Source of the DNA: Chiayiivirga flava
Lineage (GTDB): Bacteria; Pseudomonadota; Gammaproteobacteria; Xanthomonadales; Xanthomonadaceae
Direction of reading: 5' to 3'
Length of the DNA: 64,000 bases
NCBI RefSeq assembly: GCF_014202825.1
Contig: NZ_JACHHP010000006.1
Coordinates: 62,001-126,000, forward strand
The position numbers were made by a program, and so were the translations under genes. The notes beneath the pieces are model-generated. The model did no database searches. It saw only the letters and a program-made list of their open reading frames with translations, and was not told where the DNA came from. Positions 45,787 to 54,693 of this stretch are shown here, one piece after another (within the stretch, counting starts at the first letter, position 1; each line of letters starts with the position of its first letter).

Positions 45787-47136
45787 CTAGGGCTGGTCGC
45801 GCAACCTGGCGAGGATCTCCGCGCGCGCTTCGCGCAGCACCGAATCGCGGTCGAGATCGGCGACGATGTCCTGCACCACGCGCTTGGGTCCGAGCTCGCC
45901 CCAGCTCTTGCCCTGCGCGAGGTAGCGCTCCGCGGCACGTGCGATGAGCAGGGTGGCATACCACGCCAGTGCACCCTGCGCACCGGCGGTGACGAGGGTC
46001 GAGAGTCCCGCGCTCGCGCCCTTGAGCGCGGACGCCACCAGATGCACGCCCCAGATCGCACCCATCAGCGCGGCGAGCTGCGCGGCGATCGTGGCGATGA
46101 GGCGCCCGGCCTCGCTGCGCGACAGCGGCAGGCCGTAGATGCGCGACAGGTGCATCACGAGCGCCACGTCCAGCGCGGCGGCGGCGAGCAGATCGGCGAC
46201 CGGGATCGGATTGAGCGCAACGGCCACGCCCTTGGCGAGGCAGTAGCTGCGCGTCACGCGCTCGGCGAGTTCGCGGCGCAGCGTGGTGAGCCGCCTGCAG
46301 GCCTCGTCCGACAGCCGGCCCGCGAACACTGCGGCGTTGAGCGCGGCGAGCGTTTTTCCCTCGGCATCGAGGATCGCGAAGATGCGATCCTGCAGCGCGG
46401 CGACATCGATCGGGCGCTCGCGCAGCAGCTCGCGCTCGCTGCCGTCGGGCTGCACCTGCAGCACGCGCTCGGCGCTCGGCAGCGCCATCACCTCGACGAT
46501 GTTTTCCGGCCGCACGCTGCCGCGCGCGTGCTCGACCAGGCGCGCGCGCAGCTCCGCGCGCTGGGTGGCGGTGTAGCGGTCGGCCTTGTTGAGTGCGAGC
46601 ACGATCGGGCGCTGCGTGGCCGACAGCGTCTTCAGCGCGTCGACTTCGACCGACGTCATGTCGCCATCGACCACGAACAGCACCAGATCGCTGCGGCCGG
46701 CAACATCGAAGGCGAGCTTCTCGCGCTGCTCGCCGGAGAGTTCGTTGATGCCGGGCGTGTCGATGAGGTGCACGCCGTCGGCGGCCGCCTCCTGCCAGCG
46801 CAGCAGGTTGGCCTGCGTGGTGGTGCCGTGCAGCACGCCAACGTCGAACGCGCGCTGGCCGAGCAGCGCGTTCAGCAGCGCCGACTTGCCGACGCTGACG
46901 CGACCGAACACGGCCAGATGGATGTGGCCGTGCTCGATCTTGTCGAGCATCGATTCGACCTGTGCGTAGTCGGCCGCAAGCGAGTCGCGCACGGCGGCAG
47001 GGATGGAGGGGTCGTCGAGCAGCGCGCGGAGGCTGCCGGCGGCCTGGTCGAGATGGTTGGTGCCGGTCGCGGTGTGCGCTGCGTCCGTGCCGCGCAGGCG
47101 CGCGGTGAGCTTGCGCCAGCGGTCACGCAGGGACAT
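45787..47136 (-). CDS. Membrane-associated GTPase with DUF697-like region (copy 1)
   Basis: A 449-residue protein. The Era/dynamin-like G domain occupies about 70-230: G1 GRVSVGKSALLN (Gly78, Lys84), G2 Thr in HGTTTQAN, G3 DTPGINE and G4 LNKADRY. The C-terminal 170 residues are hydrophobic and match the DUF697 style (VAVALNPIPVADLLAAAALD, GLPLSRSEAGRLIATI). The start MSLRDRWRKL at 47136 is preferred to an upstream frame. It is a paralogue of the GTPase at 49441. It is separated from the yceI genes by a 500-bp repeat region, so it is probably a separate transcript. Confidence 0.85.
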   Translation of the reverse strand: MSLRDRWRKLTARLRGTDAAHTATGTNHLDQAAGSLRALLDDPSIPAAVRDSLAADYAQVESMLDKIEHGHIHLAVFGRVSVGKSALLNALLGQRAFDVGVLHGTTTQANLLRWQEAAADGVHLIDTPGINELSGEQREKLAFDVAGRSDLVLFVVDGDMTSVEVDALKTLSATQRPIVLALNKADRYTATQRAELRARLVEHARGSVRPENIVEVMALPSAERVLQVQPDGSERELLRERPIDVAALQDRIFAILDAEGKTLAALNAAVFAGRLSDEACRRLTTLRRELAERVTRSYCLAKGVAVALNPIPVADLLAAAALDVALVMHLSRIYGLPLSRSEAGRLIATIAAQLAALMGAIWGVHLVASALKGASAGLSTLVTAGAQGALAWYATLLIARAAERYLAQGKSWGELGPKRVVQDIVADLDRDSVLREARAEILARLRDQP

Positions 47137-47363
47137 GTGGGAGTGCCGTTGCTGTCGGAATTGCCGCGGGGTGGTGCGGCGGGTGAACAGGGTTACGCGG
47201 AACTGCCGCGGGATCACGCGGGATGGTCGGCGTTGTCGAATTCGGTCGACGGTGCAAGCCCGGACCCTCGCAGCAAGCCCTCTCGCCGAGGAAGAGGGGC
47301 TTCAGCATTTCGTGGTCTCGAATGCTTGTCGGATGTCGCGTATCTGTTCCAGTCAATGACGCT

Positions 47364-47400
47364 GCCCCTCTCCCTGCGGGAGAGGGGTTGGGGTGAGGGT
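47364..47400. repeat. REP-like element, family B (left copy of inverted pair)
   Basis: The hairpin CCCCTCTCCCTGCGGGAGAG is followed by GGGTTGGGGTGAGGG. It is the exact reverse complement of the right copy at 47552-47588 apart from a few bases. No gene was found in 47137-47634. Confidence 0.8.
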
Positions 47401-47551
47401 TCGGGATCAACGCAGCGTCCGAGGCTCGCGCGAACCATGCCAAGCGCATGAGGTTGGCGCCGTTGCTGCTGCCGGCGTGGACGGCGTGCGCGCAGAATCG
47501 GTAGCACGTGACGGCCGTCTTGAGCGACGCCCAGAGCCTCGCGTTGCCCGG

Positions 47552-47588
47552 ACCCTCACCCCAACCCCTCTCCCGGCGGGAGAGGGGC
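47552..47588. repeat. REP-like element, family B (right copy of inverted pair)
   Basis: ACCCTCACCCCAACCCC, then the hairpin CTCTCCCGGCGGGAGAG. With the left copy it encloses about 150 bp. Such face-to-face REP pairs are the form mobilised by RAYT transposases in other proteobacteria; no RAYT gene lies in the window. Confidence 0.8.
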
Positions 47589-47634
47589 GATACGCCGGGG
47601 CTGGCTGAAACGCGGACGTCCTGCACGATGTCGA

Positions 47635-48192
47635 CTACTTCGCAGTCAACTGCAGCGTGGTCTTCACCACCACCTCGTGCGTGATCGTGGTGTCGTCGGC
47701 CCAGTCGCCGGTGCCGACGTTGAACTGGGTGCGGTCGAGGATGGTCTCGCCGGCGAGCGTCGCCTTCGTCGCGTCGGCTGTCCAAGTGAACATCAGGGCG
47801 ACCGGCTTGCTGACGCCGTTGAGTTCCAGCGTGCCGTTGGCAGTGAACTTGCCGGGTGCGCTGGCGATGAATTCGGCGGCCTTGAAGCGCGCCTGCGGCT
47901 GCGTTTCGGTGTTGAAGAATTCGGCGGTCTGCAGGGTCTCGTCGCGGTCGGCGTTGCCGCTGTCGGCACTGGTCAGGTCGATGCTCACGTCGAACGACGA
48001 GCCGGCGAGGTCGGCCGGATCGAAGACGATCGTCGCCTCGAATGTCCTGAAGGTGCCGGTGAACGGTTCGCCGTCGGCGCTCGCGGCAAAGGTGAGCGTG
48101 GAGGCGGTCGGGTCGGTGGTCCACGCGGTGGCCGCGAAGGCCGGGAGCGGGGCGCCGAGCAGCAGCACGGCAAGGGCGGTTCGAAGGTTCAT
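47635..48192 (-). CDS. YceI family periplasmic protein (first copy)
   Basis: A 185-residue lipocalin-like polyisoprenoid-binding protein with a signal peptide (1-20, APLPAFAAT). The YceI strand pattern is clear: WTTDPTASTLTFAASADGEP, FDPADLAGSSFDVSIDLTS, ETLQTAEFFNTETQPQARFK and ANGTLELNGVSKPV. The family binds isoprenoid lipids such as quinones. The gene overlaps the b561 gene by 4 bp and is the last of the operon that begins with the GTPase at 50940. Confidence 0.92.
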   Translation of the reverse strand: MNLRTALAVLLLGAPLPAFAATAWTTDPTASTLTFAASADGEPFTGTFRTFEATIVFDPADLAGSSFDVSIDLTSADSGNADRDETLQTAEFFNTETQPQARFKAAEFIASAPGKFTANGTLELNGVSKPVALMFTWTADATKATLAGETILDRTQFNVGTGDWADDTTITHEVVVKTTLQLTAK

Positions 48193-48767
48193 GCGGCAGG
48201 GTCCCGTGGCTTGGGTTCGAAGGAGGCGGGCAGCATCCGCACGAGGGTGCGGTCGCGCACGACGAAGTGGTGATACAGCGCTGCGCCGATGTGCGCGGCC
48301 AGCAGCGCGAGCAGGATCCAGATGCCGGTCTCGTGCATGTCGTGCGCGAGGCCGCGCAGGTCGCGGTCCGGTGCGGCGAGCTTGGGCACGGTGAACAGGC
48401 CGAACCAGGTGAGCGCGCGCAGACCGCTCGCCGAATCGTACAGCCAGCCCGAGATCGGCATCAGGAACGCCATCGCGTAGATCGCCCAGTGGGTGAGCCT
48501 TGCGATCCATTCCTGCCATGTCGGCGTGCCCGGCACCGGGCGCGGCGCACCGGCCCACAGCCGCCAGCCGAGCCGCACGAGCATCAGCGCGAGCACGGTG
48601 AGGCCGGTGGACTTGTGCAGGTCGAACACCCAGAAATACTTCGGGCTTTTTGGCACTTCGTCGAGCAGGAAGCCGAGCACGGCCATGCCGAGGATCAGCA
48701 CGGCGATGGTCCAGTGCAGGGCCTGGCTGACCCAGCCCCAGCGTTGGTCGGTGTTGCGCAGTGTCAT
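48189..48767 (-). CDS. Cytochrome b561 family protein
   Basis: A 192-residue di-haem membrane protein with four helices. Likely haem ligands are the histidines in SQALHWTIAVLI, FDLHKSTGL, RLTHWAIYAM and AAHIGAALYHHF. It moves electrons between quinol and a periplasmic acceptor. E. coli has the same b561-yceI pairing (yceJ-yceI), which suggests cooperation with the lipid-binding YceI proteins. Overlaps on both sides couple it to yceI copies. Confidence 0.93.
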   Translation of the reverse strand: MTLRNTDQRWGWVSQALHWTIAVLILGMAVLGFLLDEVPKSPKYFWVFDLHKSTGLTVLALMLVRLGWRLWAGAPRPVPGTPTWQEWIARLTHWAIYAMAFLMPISGWLYDSASGLRALTWFGLFTVPKLAAPDRDLRGLAHDMHETGIWILLALLAAHIGAALYHHFVVRDRTLVRMLPASFEPKPRDPAA

Positions 48768-49444
48768 GCGGGCTCCGTGGCGGTGTGCGGGGAGGACGTG
48801 GCGGGATTGTCGTCGCTTTCGTCGCGGGTTGCGCGCTTGCGCGATGCCTCGACCTCGATGCGCAACTCGACGGCATCGCCTACCGTGCGCAGGTTGTCGT
48901 CCATGCCGAAGTCCGACCGTTTCAGCGTGGCGGTGGCGGAGAAGCCGGCCGTCGTGCGCAAGGTCAGCGGGTTGCGGCCATGCCGGTTGAGCGTGACGTC
49001 GAGCGACAGCGGCAGCGTGGTGCCGCGCAGGGTGAGGTTGCCGTGCACGCGGGCCGTGGTGTCGCCGGTGGGCTCGACGGCGGTCGAAACGAAGCGCGCC
49101 TGGGCATGGTCGTCGAGATCGAAATAGTCGCGCTTGAACATGCGCTCGCGCCATTTCGCGTCGCCCAGGTCCAGGCTCGCAATGTCGACGGTCACATCCA
49201 CGCGCGCGCTGCGCCAGTCGTCGGGATCGAACCACAGGCTGCCGCTCGGGTGCGAGAAGGTGCCGAGCGATTTCGAGAAGCCCAGATGGTCGATCGCGAA
49301 GACGATGCGCGTGTGCACCGGGTCGAGTTCGTAGTGCTGCGGCTTTGCGAATGCGCCGGCGGCGGCCAGCAGGCAGGGCAGTGCCATCACGCGAAGCCGG
49401 CGGCCGCGGCGTGTGCGATGCTCGGTGCGACGATGGGCAGTCAT
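48764..49444 (-). CDS. YceI family periplasmic protein (second copy)
   Basis: A 226-residue relative of the first yceI product. It has a longer N-terminal leader with an arginine-rich start (MTAHRRTEHRTRRGRRLRV) and a hydrophobic core MALPCLLAAAGAFA; a Met at residue 20 may be the true start. The domain shows HYELDPVHTRIVFAIDHLG, WFDPDDWRSARVDVTVDIAS and RDYFDLDDHAQARFVST. A 25-residue hydrophilic tail (RKRATRDESDDNPATSSPH) is not part of the fold. Its start overlaps the GTPase stop. Confidence 0.9.
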   Translation of the reverse strand: MTAHRRTEHRTRRGRRLRVMALPCLLAAAGAFAKPQHYELDPVHTRIVFAIDHLGFSKSLGTFSHPSGSLWFDPDDWRSARVDVTVDIASLDLGDAKWRERMFKRDYFDLDDHAQARFVSTAVEPTGDTTARVHGNLTLRGTTLPLSLDVTLNRHGRNPLTLRTTAGFSATATLKRSDFGMDDNLRTVGDAVELRIEVEASRKRATRDESDDNPATSSPHTATEPA

Positions 49445-50940
49445 GGGATCTGGTCCGTGGATCGGGTGGGGTTGCGCATGCCGTCGAGCGCGATCTGCGC
49501 GATGGCGAGCAGGCGTTCGCGCGCCGGCTGCGCGAGGGTTTCGCGGAAGGCTTCGAGGGTGGCGTCGCGGTCGAGTGCGTGGGTGTGCGCGAGCGTCGCG
49601 GCCAGCGCGCGGCCGAGGCTGTCGAAGATCAGGCCGTACGCCACCGCGTGCAGCAGGCCGCCGCCGAGCGTGCCGACCCCCGGAAAGGCCTTGAGTCCGT
49701 TGCCGACCACCGCGAGCGTGATCGAGGTGCTGGTGCGTGCGAGGCTGCCCGCGCGCGCAAGCAGATCGTCGACATCCACCTCGCGCGCCTTGAGCTCGTG
49801 CAGCGCGCACAGCTCGCGCGTGAGTGCGGTGGCGAGTGCGCCCTGGATCACGAGGTCGGTGCCGGGCGCGACGGCCGCGAGCGCGCCGAGCACCGCACGC
49901 CGCGTGTACTTATTGACGATGGCGATGCTGCGCTGCTCGCGCAGCGCGCGTTCGCCGTCGGCGAGGTCGGCGTCCACACGCGCCAGCAGCGCCGCCTCGC
50001 GGCCGGGTTCGAGCATGGCCAGGTCGGCGCGTGCGATGCGCTGCAGTTCGCGCTGCAGCAGGTCGATCTGCGCCGCCGCCTCGCGTTGCACGAGCTCGCG
50101 GCGGCCATCGGGCCATTCGCGCGACACCTGCTCCTGGTGGCCGGCGCTCACCGGCACGATGCGCGCGCCGAGCGCGCCGTACCGGTCGCGCAGCGTCTGC
50201 AGCAACGCGGCGCGCTCGTCGTCGCGGTAGCGGTCGGACTTGTTGAGCGCGAGGATCAGCGGACGGCCGTAGTGCGCCAGCGCACGCAGTTCGCCGTCCT
50301 GGCTGCGTGTCAGGTCGCCATCGGCCACGTACACGAGCGCATGCGAACGCGCGGCCTCGGCGCGCGCGAGCGAGGCGTGTTCCATGTCGCCCGCCTCGCC
50401 GATGCCGGGCACGTCGGCCACCACCAGCCCGGCGCCGTCCGGCAGCACACCGCGCTGGCGTTGCACGGCCGTGGTGGTGCCGCCGACCACGCCCACCGCA
50501 CTCGTCGCGTCCGGTGCGAGTGCGCGCAGCAGGCTGCTCTTGCCGCTGGAGATGTCGCCGAAAAGCGCGACGTCGAGCGTGGCGGCCGCGCGGCGGCGAT
50601 CGAGCTCGGCCAGTTCGTCGCGCGCGATGCGCGCAGGCGCCACGTCCGGTTCGAGCCGCGCGATGCGCTGCTCGATGGCGTTGCGGTCCAGCGGCTGCGC
50701 GCGCGGCGCGCGGGCCGCGCGCGGGCGCAGCAGCCGCCACACGCCCCAGCCGGCGCCGAGGCCGAGCGCCGCGAGCAGGGCGAGGAAACCGTAGCGCATC
50801 CACGCAGGCATCGCGTCGAGTCGCTGCCAGATGGCGAGAGCGGCATCGGTGGCCTGCAGCAGCGTCATCAGCAGCATCGCCACGCCCACGACGATCGCAA
50901 GCGCGAGCAGCACACGGAGCGGTTGACTGGGTCGGGCCAT
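49441..50940 (-). CDS. Membrane-anchored GTPase (copy 2)
   Basis: A 499-residue GTPase with two N-terminal membrane helices (about 9-30 and about 50-70, YGFLALLAALGLGAGWGVW). The G domain is about 120-270: G1 GDISSGKSSLLRAL (Gly128), G2 GGTTTAVQR, G3 VPGIGEAG and G4 LNKSDRYRD. The rest is a hydrophobic/helical DUF697-like region (GNGLKAFPGVGTLGGGLLHA). It is the first gene of a minus-strand operon with yceI, b561 and yceI, each overlapping the next by 4 bp. A GTPase in a quinone/electron-transfer operon is unusual. Confidence 0.87.
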   Translation of the reverse strand: MARPSQPLRVLLALAIVVGVAMLLMTLLQATDAALAIWQRLDAMPAWMRYGFLALLAALGLGAGWGVWRLLRPRAARAPRAQPLDRNAIEQRIARLEPDVAPARIARDELAELDRRRAAATLDVALFGDISSGKSSLLRALAPDATSAVGVVGGTTTAVQRQRGVLPDGAGLVVADVPGIGEAGDMEHASLARAEAARSHALVYVADGDLTRSQDGELRALAHYGRPLILALNKSDRYRDDERAALLQTLRDRYGALGARIVPVSAGHQEQVSREWPDGRRELVQREAAAQIDLLQRELQRIARADLAMLEPGREAALLARVDADLADGERALREQRSIAIVNKYTRRAVLGALAAVAPGTDLVIQGALATALTRELCALHELKAREVDVDDLLARAGSLARTSTSITLAVVGNGLKAFPGVGTLGGGLLHAVAYGLIFDSLGRALAATLAHTHALDRDATLEAFRETLAQPARERLLAIAQIALDGMRNPTRSTDQIP

Positions 50941-51108
50941 GAGCCTCGCTGCGGCGGTGGGGCGTATGTGGCCCTAGTCTAGGCAATAACGTGCGGCAGG
51001 GCGCACCGGTGTGCTGCGCCACGCTGCGGGGGATGCGACGATGCGGCGCGCACCGTGCAACGGGGCCGGGCGCGACGCATCGGGACGATTCGGACAGGAG
51101 TGGCAACG

Positions 51109-54100
51109 ATGAGGCAAGGCATCGCCGCGTGGATGGCCGGGCTCGGCCTGCTGCTGTGCGGCGCGGTGCAGGCGCTGCCCGCGCTGCCGCAGGCGCCGCT
51201 GTTCGACGTGGTCGGCACCGAGGACGGCCTGCCGTCGCGCACGGTGAACAAGCTCGCGCAGGACCGCGCCGGCTACCTGTGGGTCGGCACGGCCGATGGT
51301 CTGGCGCGCTACGACGGCGTCGCGTTCCGCCTCTACCAGCACGATCCGGACGACCCCGCGTCGCTGCCGGGCAACGTGGTGGAGACGCTGCACGTGGATG
51401 CGCAGGATCGCGTCTGGATCGGCGTGGAAGGCCACGGCATCAGCCTGCTCGGCGCGGACCGCGGCGGTTTCCGCCATTTCCGCGCCGCCGACGACGCGCG
51501 CTTCGCGCTGGCCGACGTGTGGGCCATTGCCTCGGCGCCGGACGGCACCCTGTGGTTCGGCGGCTACGGCGGCGGGCTCTACCGCTACGTGCCGGACAGC
51601 GATGCGGTGACCATCTTCCGTCACGATGCCGCCGATGCCGCGAGCCTCGCCGCGGATCACGTTCTCGCGCTGGGGTTCGATGCTGCCGGCGTGTTGTGGA
51701 TCGGCACCAGCGCGGGCCTGCAGCGGTTCGAGGACGATGCGTTCGTCACCGTGCCGTCGCCGCAGGCGGGCACCGCGGCGATGGTGCTCAGCCTCGCGAA
51801 CGATGCGGGTGGTGCGCTGTGGATCGGCACGCGCGCCGGGCTCGATCGCTTCGACGGCCAGCGTCGCCTGCCGGTGGCCGCGCCGGCCGGGGCGCAGCTG
51901 CAGGCCGGCGTGACCGCGCTGCTGCGCGACCGGCGCGGCAGCCTGTGGCTGGGCACGCGCAGCGGCGTGAGTCTGGCCGACGCACCCGGCGCCGCGCCGC
52001 GCGCGGTGTGGGGCGCGGGCCAGCCGTTCGGCACGGTGCGGCCGGTGTCGGTGTTCGATGTGCTCGAAGACCACGAGGGCGGTCTGTGGTTCGCCGCACC
52101 CGGCATCGGCCTGCTGCACGTGCCGCCGCGCTGGCGCAATTTTTCCGCGCTGCGCAGGGGCCCGTCTGCGGCCGGTGGCCTCGGTGCCGACCGCATCCGT
52201 GGCGCGAGCGAAGCCGACGATGGCAGCCTGTGGTTTGTCGCGGACGAGGGCCTGCTCGAACGCGTGGACACGGCCGGCCGGGTCGAACGCCATCTGGCCA
52301 CGCCGCAGACCGCGCTGCCCAATCCCGTGCTGCGCTCTGTGCTCGCCGCGGGCGATGCGGTGTGGATCGGTTACCAGGACGGCCTGACGCGGTACGAGCC
52401 CGCCAGCGGCGCGCTGCACCACTGGCCCGCCGACGGCAGCGCCGACGCGCCGCCGGGCGGCACGATCGACCTGATGCAGCGCGCACCGGACGGCACGCTG
52501 TGGCTCGCCATCAACGGCGGCGGCCTGCAGCAGCGCGACAGCGCCGGGCGGGTGCTCGGCACGTGGCTCGCCGGTCCCGACACGGGCGTGCCTGCGCCGG
52601 ACACCGAGGACATCGCGTTCGGCCCCGACGGCGCGACGTGGATCAGCGGCGAGGCCGGCCTGCATCGTTTCGACGCCGGCGAACGGCGCTTCGAGCGTGT
52701 CGCGGGCTCGCCCCAGCAGCGCGTGTTCGGCTTTGCGTTCGCGCCCGACGGCACGGTGTGGACGCAACGCCTCGGTGCGCTGGAACAGTTCGAACTGCGG
52801 CAGGGATTCCTGCACCTGCTGCGGCGTGTGGACGCGAAGGACGGCTTCGCCGCGCTCGAGGTCGGCGGCCTGGTCATCGATCCGGCCGGCAGCCTGTGGA
52901 TGACGAGCGCGCGCGGCCTCTGGCACTACGTGCCGGGCAGCGGAACCCTGCGTCGCTACGGCGTGCGCGACGGGCTGGCCAACCAGGAATTCTCCAGCAA
53001 CCCGCCGCTGCGGCTGCGCGACGGCGGCATCGTCGCGCCGACGATGGAGGGTGTGGTCCTGTTCGAGCCGCGGCGCATCGAGTCCGACACCGCCCCGCCG
53101 CGCCTTTCGATCGAGCGCATCGACGTGCGCCGCGACGGCGCGGTGTTGCCGCTGGATCCCGCCGCGCCCGCCGCGTTGCGCCACGACGACCGCGAACTGC
53201 ACGTGCAGGCGCGGCTGTTTTCCTTCGTCGATCCGCAGGCCAACCGCTACCGCTTCCGCCTGCTCGGCTACGAGCGCGACTGGATCGAGGTCGGTGCCAG
53301 CGGCGAACGCGTGTTCTCGCAGCTGCCCACCGGCGAGTACGTGCTGCAGGTGGAGGGTGCGAATGCGGACGGCGTGTGGTCGGCGTCGCCGCTGCAGGTG
53401 CCGGTGCGCGTGCTGCCGGCGTGGTGGGCCACGGGCTGGGCGTGGTTCGGCTACGTCGCCGCGGCGGCGCTGTTGCTGCTCGCACTGGCGTGGCTCTACC
53501 GTCGCCGCGTCGCTCGTCGCCACGCGGCCGAGCTTGCCGACCAGCAGCGTCGCCTCGCGCTGCAGGCATCGGACGCGAAAACCACCTTCCTCGCCACGAT
53601 GGGGCACGAGATCCGCACCCCGATGACCGGCGTGCTCGGCATGACGGAACTGCTGCTGCGCACACCGCTGGACGCGCGCCAGCGCGACTACGCCGATGCG
53701 ATCCAGCGCTCGGGCGAGCTGATGCTGCGCCTGGTCAACGATGCGCTGGATCTGGCGCGCATCGAGGCCGGCAAGCTCGAACTCGCGCGCGAGCGCGTCG
53801 ATCTGCATCTGCTCGTGCGCGATGTCGCCGATCTGCTGCGCGCGCTGGCCGAGCGCAAATCGCTGGCGCTGCGCGTCGACATCGATGCGGATGCGCCGCG
53901 CTTCGTCGACGGCGATCCGCTGCGCCTGCGCCAGATCCTGCTCAACCTGGGCAACAACGCGATCAAGTTCACCGAACGCGGCGGTGTGGACATCGCGCTG
54001 CGCGCCGCCGACGCGCCCTGCACCGTGGCGCTGGTGGTGCGCGACTCGGGTCCGGGCCTGGACGCCGAACAATGCGCGCGCCTGTTCCGTCGCTTCGAGC

Positions 54101-54678
54101 AGGCCGACGGCGCGGCCACCGCGCAGCGCTACGGCGGCAGCGGCCTGGGCCTTGCGATCTGCCAGGAACTCGCCGCCGCGATGGGGGGGCGCATCGACGT
54201 CACAAGCGCGCCGGGCGAGGGCTGCACCTTCCGCGTGCGCTTGCCGCTCGCGCCGGCGGCAGACGCACCGGCGCCCGCGCCCGCGGCGGGTGCGCCCGCC
54301 GCCGCGCCGGCGCAGCCCGCAGCGGCCCGCACGATCCTACTGGTGGAAGACGACGCCACCGTCGCCGCGGTCGTCCGCGGCCTGCTCGACGCCCTCGGCC
54401 ACACCGTGATCCACGCGTCGCACGGCCTCGCCGCGCTCACCGAGCTCGACCTGCACCCGATCGATCTTGCGTTCCTGGACCTCGATCTGCCGGGCATCGA
54501 CGGTCTCGACCTCGCGCGCCTGCTCCGCGCCCGCGGCCACACCGTTCCGCTGATCGCGCTCACCGCGCGCGCCGACCCGCAGGCCGAGCCGATGGCACAC
54601 GCGGCGGGCATGACGGCGTTCCTGCGCAAGCCGGTCAGCGCGGCGCAGCTCGAGCGCGCGATCGCGTCCTGCACCTGA
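51109..54678 (+). CDS. Hybrid sensor histidine kinase with beta-propeller sensor
   Basis: A 1189-residue hybrid kinase. A signal segment (MRQGIAAWMAGLGLLLCGAV) precedes a periplasmic sensor of repeated propeller blades (about 30-690: GYLWVGTADGLARYDG, GTLWFGGYGGGLYRY, GVLWIGTSAGLQRFE and others) and a Y_Y_Y domain (about 690-765). One membrane helix follows (about 772-795). The histidine is His833 in MGHEIRTPMTGVLGM; the ATPase domain has NLGNNAIKFTERGG and GLGLAICQEL. The receiver (about 1080-1185) has Asp1124 in FLDLDLPGIDGLDL. No DNA-binding domain is attached, so a separate output protein is needed. The ATG at 51109 follows CAGGAG by 9 nt. Ligand unknown, possibly a glycan by analogy. Confidence 0.93.
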   Translation: MRQGIAAWMAGLGLLLCGAVQALPALPQAPLFDVVGTEDGLPSRTVNKLAQDRAGYLWVGTADGLARYDGVAFRLYQHDPDDPASLPGNVVETLHVDAQDRVWIGVEGHGISLLGADRGGFRHFRAADDARFALADVWAIASAPDGTLWFGGYGGGLYRYVPDSDAVTIFRHDAADAASLAADHVLALGFDAAGVLWIGTSAGLQRFEDDAFVTVPSPQAGTAAMVLSLANDAGGALWIGTRAGLDRFDGQRRLPVAAPAGAQLQAGVTALLRDRRGSLWLGTRSGVSLADAPGAAPRAVWGAGQPFGTVRPVSVFDVLEDHEGGLWFAAPGIGLLHVPPRWRNFSALRRGPSAAGGLGADRIRGASEADDGSLWFVADEGLLERVDTAGRVERHLATPQTALPNPVLRSVLAAGDAVWIGYQDGLTRYEPASGALHHWPADGSADAPPGGTIDLMQRAPDGTLWLAINGGGLQQRDSAGRVLGTWLAGPDTGVPAPDTEDIAFGPDGATWISGEAGLHRFDAGERRFERVAGSPQQRVFGFAFAPDGTVWTQRLGALEQFELRQGFLHLLRRVDAKDGFAALEVGGLVIDPAGSLWMTSARGLWHYVPGSGTLRRYGVRDGLANQEFSSNPPLRLRDGGIVAPTMEGVVLFEPRRIESDTAPPRLSIERIDVRRDGAVLPLDPAAPAALRHDDRELHVQARLFSFVDPQANRYRFRLLGYERDWIEVGASGERVFSQLPTGEYVLQVEGANADGVWSASPLQVPVRVLPAWWATGWAWFGYVAAAALLLLALAWLYRRRVARRHAAELADQQRRLALQASDAKTTFLATMGHEIRTPMTGVLGMTELLLRTPLDARQRDYADAIQRSGELMLRLVNDALDLARIEAGKLELARERVDLHLLVRDVADLLRALAERKSLALRVDIDADAPRFVDGDPLRLRQILLNLGNNAIKFTERGGVDIALRAADAPCTVALVVRDSGPGLDAEQCARLFRRFEQADGAATAQRYGGSGLGLAICQELAAAMGGRIDVTSAPGEGCTFRVRLPLAPAADAPAPAPAAGAPAAAPAQPAAARTILLVEDDATVAAVVRGLLDALGHTVIHASHGLAALTELDLHPIDLAFLDLDLPGIDGLDLARLLRARGHTVPLIALTARADPQAEPMAHAAGMTAFLRKPVSAAQLERAIASCT

Positions 54679-54693
54679 GCGGCAGGCGCCCGC

